Positions 60,449-64,000 of a stretch of DNA of 64,000 bases are shown here, piece by piece; the first letter of the stretch is position 1, and every line of letters starts with the position of its first letter. Below the pieces are notes generated by a model. It had not been told where the DNA came from. It did no database searches and saw nothing but the letters and a program-made list of their open reading frames with translations. Origin of the DNA: Nitrospira sp. SG-bin1 (GTDB lineage: Bacteria; Nitrospirota; Nitrospiria; Nitrospirales; Nitrospiraceae); contig LVWS01000025.1 in the NCBI GenBank assembly GCA_002083365.1, positions 1 through 64,000 on the forward strand, read 5' to 3'. A program made the position numbers and the translations under genes.

Positions 60449-62701
60449 ATGATGCAGGCCGGCATGCCACCAATCACCAACGACCTCATCGCTCTGCACA
60501 ATCTCACGGGCGATGAATACCAAAAGATCATCGCCATCCTGGGGCGCGAGCCCAATCTGACAGAACTCGGCATGTTTTCCGTGATGTGGTCGGAGCACTG
60601 CTCCTACAAGAGTTCTCGGGTGCATTTGAAAAAGCTGCCGACGGCCGGCCCTCGTGTCGTGCAAGGGCCTGGAGAAAACGCGGGGGCGATCGATATCGGC
60701 GATGGACTGTGCGTGGTCTTCAAGATGGAATCGCACAACCATCCCTCGTTCATTGAACCGTATCAGGGCGCCGCCACGGGAGTCGGCGGGATTTTACGCG
60801 ACATCTTTACGATGGGAGCGAGGCCCCTGGCGCTGCTCGATTCGCTTCGATTCGGAGAATTGCAATCGGCGAAGAACCGCCATCTCTTGAAAGGAGTCGT
60901 ATCCGGCATCGCGGGTTACGGCAATTGCATGGGGGTGCCGACCGTGGGTGGGGAGATCGTCTTCAACGATATCTACTCGCTCAATCCCTTGGTCAATGTA
61001 TTCTGCCTCGGTCTGGCTCACAAGGATAAGATCTTCCGTGGTACCGCGGCAGGAGTCGGTAATCCGGTGATCTACTTCGGTTCAAAAACAGGCCGTGATG
61101 GAATCCATGGCGCGACGATGGCCTCCGATTCATTCGACGATCAATCGGAACAGAAGCGGCCGACTGTCCAAGTCGGAGATCCGTTCACGGAAAAATTGTT
61201 GCTGGAGGCCTGTCTCGAACTCATGGATCGGGATCTGCTCGTCGGGATTCAGGACATGGGTGCTGCGGGGCTGACGAGTTCATCCTGTGAAATGGCTTCG
61301 CGCGCCGGCAACGGGATCGAGTTGGACCTGACGGTGGTGCCACGGCGAGAGCCGGGCATGACGCCCTATGAGGTCCTGCTGTCTGAATCGCAAGAGCGAA
61401 TGTTGATGGTGGCGAAAGCCGGCAAGGAAGCCGAATGCATCGAGATTTGCCGGAAGTGGGATTTAGATGTTGCCGTGGTGGGCAAAGTCACCGCTGACGG
61501 AATCTTACGCATCAGAGACCAGGGGAAGGTCGTGGCGGAAATCCCCGCCAAGGCGTTGGCGGACGAGGGCCCACGATATGAACGGCCCTACCAGCCGCCG
61601 CCTTATCAAGATATGCTGACGAACTTGAATTACGACGCCATTCCCGACGTGAAAGATGCCGATGCGGCATTGCGGACCTTGTTGGAGTCGCCGACGATCG
61701 CCAGTAAGCGGTGGGTGTTTGAACAATACGATCACATGGTGCGGACGAACACCGTGGTGCGCCCCGGATCCGATGCGGCGGTCGTCAGGATCAAGGGGAC
61801 GACAAAAGCCGTGGCGATGACGGTGGATTGCAACAGCCGATATTGTCTGCTGCACCCCTATGAGGGGGCTCGTCTGGCCGTCGCTGAGGCGGCTCGGAAT
61901 CTCGTCTGTTCCGGTGCGGTACCGATCGGGTTGACGGATTGTCTCAACTTCGGCAATCCCGAACGCCCCGACATCATGTGGCAGTTCGTCATGGCGATCG
62001 AAGGGATGAAAGATGCTTGCGAGCATTTCCACATTCCCATCGTGAGCGGGAACGTCAGCTTTTACAACGAAACGAACGGGCTATCGATCTATCCGACTCC
62101 CATGTTGGGCATGGTTGGATTGATTGAAAATTTCCAACGAACGATGACCCAGTGGTTCAAACAGGAAGGTGACGATATCATCTTGCTGGGGTCCTCTCGT
62201 GAGGATCTGGGGGGATCGGAATATCTCAAGGTCGTTCATGCACGCGAACAGGGATCGCCGCCTTATTTGAGCCTGAATACCGAAAAGGCTCTTCATGAGT
62301 GCGTCCTCGAGATGATCGGTGACGGGCTCTTGCAGTCCGCGCATGACTGCTCCGAAGGGGGTCTCGCCGTCGCGTTGGCGGAAAGTTGTATCTCCGGTCC
62401 CGAAAGGAACTTGGGGGCTGTGGTAAGATTGGTCAAGGGTCGGTTTCGGAAAGATGCCATTCTCTTCGGGGAAAGTCAGTCGAGGATCGTGATCTCTGCC
62501 AAGCCGGTTCATCGAGGGGACATTCTCGATCGCGCAAGGCGGTTCGGTGTTCCCGTCGAAGTGATTGGGATCGTTACCGGGGAACGGTTGACGGTGTCCA
62601 TGGGAGATGAAGGATCGATGCAACCGGTGATCGATCAGTCGGTGGCGATGCTGCACGATCGGTGGAGTTTCGCTTTGGAACGTTCGCTGAATCCAGTTTA
62701 G
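60449..62701 (+). CDS. purL: Phosphoribosylformylglycinamidine synthase, PurL subunit
   Basis: PurL is the ATP-dependent synthetase subunit of FGAM synthetase. At 750 residues it is the small form that requires PurS and PurQ, both encoded upstream. Motifs MWSEHCSYKSSR, KMESHNHPSFIEPYQGAATGVGG, QDMGAAGLTSSSCEMA and HDCSEGGLAVALAE are present. The start could be ATG 60449, 60452 or 60464; none has a strong ribosome-binding site. purF follows 20 bp later. Confidence 0.97.
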   Translation: MMQAGMPPITNDLIALHNLTGDEYQKIIAILGREPNLTELGMFSVMWSEHCSYKSSRVHLKKLPTAGPRVVQGPGENAGAIDIGDGLCVVFKMESHNHPSFIEPYQGAATGVGGILRDIFTMGARPLALLDSLRFGELQSAKNRHLLKGVVSGIAGYGNCMGVPTVGGEIVFNDIYSLNPLVNVFCLGLAHKDKIFRGTAAGVGNPVIYFGSKTGRDGIHGATMASDSFDDQSEQKRPTVQVGDPFTEKLLLEACLELMDRDLLVGIQDMGAAGLTSSSCEMASRAGNGIELDLTVVPRREPGMTPYEVLLSESQERMLMVAKAGKEAECIEICRKWDLDVAVVGKVTADGILRIRDQGKVVAEIPAKALADEGPRYERPYQPPPYQDMLTNLNYDAIPDVKDADAALRTLLESPTIASKRWVFEQYDHMVRTNTVVRPGSDAAVVRIKGTTKAVAMTVDCNSRYCLLHPYEGARLAVAEAARNLVCSGAVPIGLTDCLNFGNPERPDIMWQFVMAIEGMKDACEHFHIPIVSGNVSFYNETNGLSIYPTPMLGMVGLIENFQRTMTQWFKQEGDDIILLGSSREDLGGSEYLKVVHAREQGSPPYLSLNTEKALHECVLEMIGDGLLQSAHDCSEGGLAVALAESCISGPERNLGAVVRLVKGRFRKDAILFGESQSRIVISAKPVHRGDILDRARRFGVPVEVIGIVTGERLTVSMGDEGSMQPVIDQSVAMLHDRWSFALERSLNPV

Positions 62702-62721
62702 TGTCGTAACGGCCAAGGATC

Positions 62722-64000
62722 ATGAACAAAGAATTACCGATCGTCTCGCCCGATAAGTTCCATGACGAGTGCGCCGTCTTCGGCGTCTATGGCCACGAAG
62801 AAGCCGCCAATCTGACGTATTTGGGATTGTATGCGTTGCAGCACCGTGGACAAGAGGCATCAGGGATTGTCGCGGGAGACGGAGAACAATTCTTCATCCA
62901 AAAAGGCATGGGCCTCGTGGCGGACATTTTTCACAAGTCTGTGCTGGAGAAACTGCCCGGTCATATGGCCATCGGACACAACCGCTACTCCACCACCGGC
63001 GGCAACGATCTGAAAAATGTGCAGCCACTGACCGTGAATTTCGCCCTCGGGAATTTGGCCTTGGCTCACAACGGCAATCTCATCAATGCTCAAATGCTTC
63101 GGCATGAGCTCGAAGCCTACGGGGCGATTTTCCAGTCCACCTCCGACAGCGAGGTCATCATCCACCTCATCGCGCACTCGCGAGCGGGGTCCTTTCTCGC
63201 GCGGGTCGTCGATGCGCTGAACCAGGTGCGGGGCGCGTTCTCGGTCGTATTGATGACCGACAACGGCCTGATCGCCGCTCGTGATCCATACGGCCTTCGA
63301 CCGCTGTGTATCGGGCGTTTGCGAAGCAGCTGGATCGTGGCGTCCGAGACTTGTGCGTTCGACTTGCTCGATGCCGAGTACGTTCGAGAAGTGGAGCCGG
63401 GCGAGCTGATCGTGATCAGCGATCAGGGGCTCGACAGTCATCATCCGTTTCCCAAGAAGAGCCCGGCGATGTGCGTGTTCGAATATGTGTATTTTGCGAG
63501 ACCGGACAGCCGCATCTTCGGAGCCGACGCCGTGTATGCCACGCGGAAGGCGTTGGGACGGCAGCTGGCTCAAGAGTCATGGGTGCAGGCGGATGTCGTT
63601 ATTCCCGTTCCCGATTCCGGCGTGCCGGCGGCGCTCGGCTTTTCCGAAGGGGCGGGAATTCGGTTTGAAACCGGCTTGATCCGCAATCACTATGTCGGGC
63701 GGACGTTCATTGAACCGGAACAGTCGATTCGTCACTTCGGCGTCAAGGTCAAGTTGAATGCCGTCCCCGAAGTCTTGGATGGCAAACGCGTCGTGGTCAT
63801 CGATGATTCGCTGGTTCGCGGCACGACGAGCCGGAAGATCGTGAAGATGATCCGGCAAGCCGGGGCAAAGGAAGTCCACATGCGGATCAGCTCACCGCCG
63901 ATCCTCTCGCCTTGTTTCTATGGAATCGACACGCCGACGAAAAAAGAGCTGATCGCCTCCGATCATTCGACGGAAGAAATCCGCAAGTACATCACGGCCG
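62722..64000 (+). CDS. purF: Amidophosphoribosyltransferase (partial, runs off window)
   Basis: PurF makes phosphoribosylamine from PRPP and glutamine, the first committed purine step. The visible 426 residues include a short propeptide and the N-terminal nucleophile Cys17 (FHDECAVFGVYG). RGQEASGI, IGHNRYSTTGG and the PRPP-binding RVVVIDDSLVRGTTS follow. A propeptide of ~16 residues resembles the self-processed B. subtilis type. No stop occurs before 64000, so the C-terminus is missing. Confidence 0.96.
   Translation, partial: MNKELPIVSPDKFHDECAVFGVYGHEEAANLTYLGLYALQHRGQEASGIVAGDGEQFFIQKGMGLVADIFHKSVLEKLPGHMAIGHNRYSTTGGNDLKNVQPLTVNFALGNLALAHNGNLINAQMLRHELEAYGAIFQSTSDSEVIIHLIAHSRAGSFLARVVDALNQVRGAFSVVLMTDNGLIAARDPYGLRPLCIGRLRSSWIVASETCAFDLLDAEYVREVEPGELIVISDQGLDSHHPFPKKSPAMCVFEYVYFARPDSRIFGADAVYATRKALGRQLAQESWVQADVVIPVPDSGVPAALGFSEGAGIRFETGLIRNHYVGRTFIEPEQSIRHFGVKVKLNAVPEVLDGKRVVVIDDSLVRGTTSRKIVKMIRQAGAKEVHMRISSPPILSPCFYGIDTPTKKELIASDHSTEEIRKYITA

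Overview
This 64 kb window is chromosomal DNA from a Gram-negative bacterium. It encodes LPS transport (lptC, lptA, lptB), a type IV pilus secretin and several lipoproteins. The most likely source is the genus Nitrospira or a close relative in the Nitrospirota. The evidence is a full-length periplasmic chlorite dismutase closely resembling, from memory, the one characterised from 'Candidatus Nitrospira defluvii', a NarK-type nitrate/nitrite transporter, and mid-to-high GC with dense operons. The genus call is inference; no search was run.

Region 1 (1-16.16 kb) is an uninterrupted S10-spc-alpha super-operon, all on +: the end of tuf, then rpsJ-rplC-rplD-rplW-rplB-rpsS-rplV-rpsC-rplP-rpmC-rpsQ-rplN-rplX-rplE-rpsN-rpsH-rplF-rplR-rpsE-rpmD-rplO-secY-adk-map-infA-rpmJ-rpsM-rpsK-rpsD-rpoA-rplQ. 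Many genes overlap or nearly touch. The run closes with a clear intrinsic terminator.

Region 2 (16.2-31.8 kb) holds envelope and nitrogen functions on +: lptC-lptA-lptB-rpoN-hpf-rapZ, then a promoter and a small MerR-like gene ahead of pilM-pilN-pilO-pilP-pilQ (with terminator), then aroB, nadE, and glnB-glnA behind a good sigma-70-type promoter.

Region 3 (31.8-44.4 kb) is looser and more accessory. It contains a secreted adhesin-E-like protein, a CBS-pair protein, a decayed GMC oxidoreductase pseudogene, an ABC-F ATPase, two convergent HDOD proteins, a four-gene lipoprotein operon with three diverged paralogues plus a BamE-like protein, a DUF72 protein and two hypotheticals.

Region 4 (44.4-51.8 kb) is the most unusual. 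Glutamine synthetase adenylyltransferase (GlnE) appears as two separate, divergently transcribed half-proteins 64 bp apart. The half resembling the adenylyl-transferring domain carries two GlnD-like ACT domains at its N-terminus. With glnB and glnA, which keep Tyr51 and Tyr397, this suggests a rewired nitrogen-control cascade. Next come groEL-groES and an RpoH-like sigma factor on -.

Region 5 (52-64 kb) is a biosynthetic run on +: NarK-like transporter, ribBA-ribH-nusB, then purB-cld-purC-(small membrane protein)-purS-purQ-(secreted protein)-purL-purF, with purF running off the window. Chlorite dismutase sits inside this purine cluster and its start codon overlaps the purB stop.
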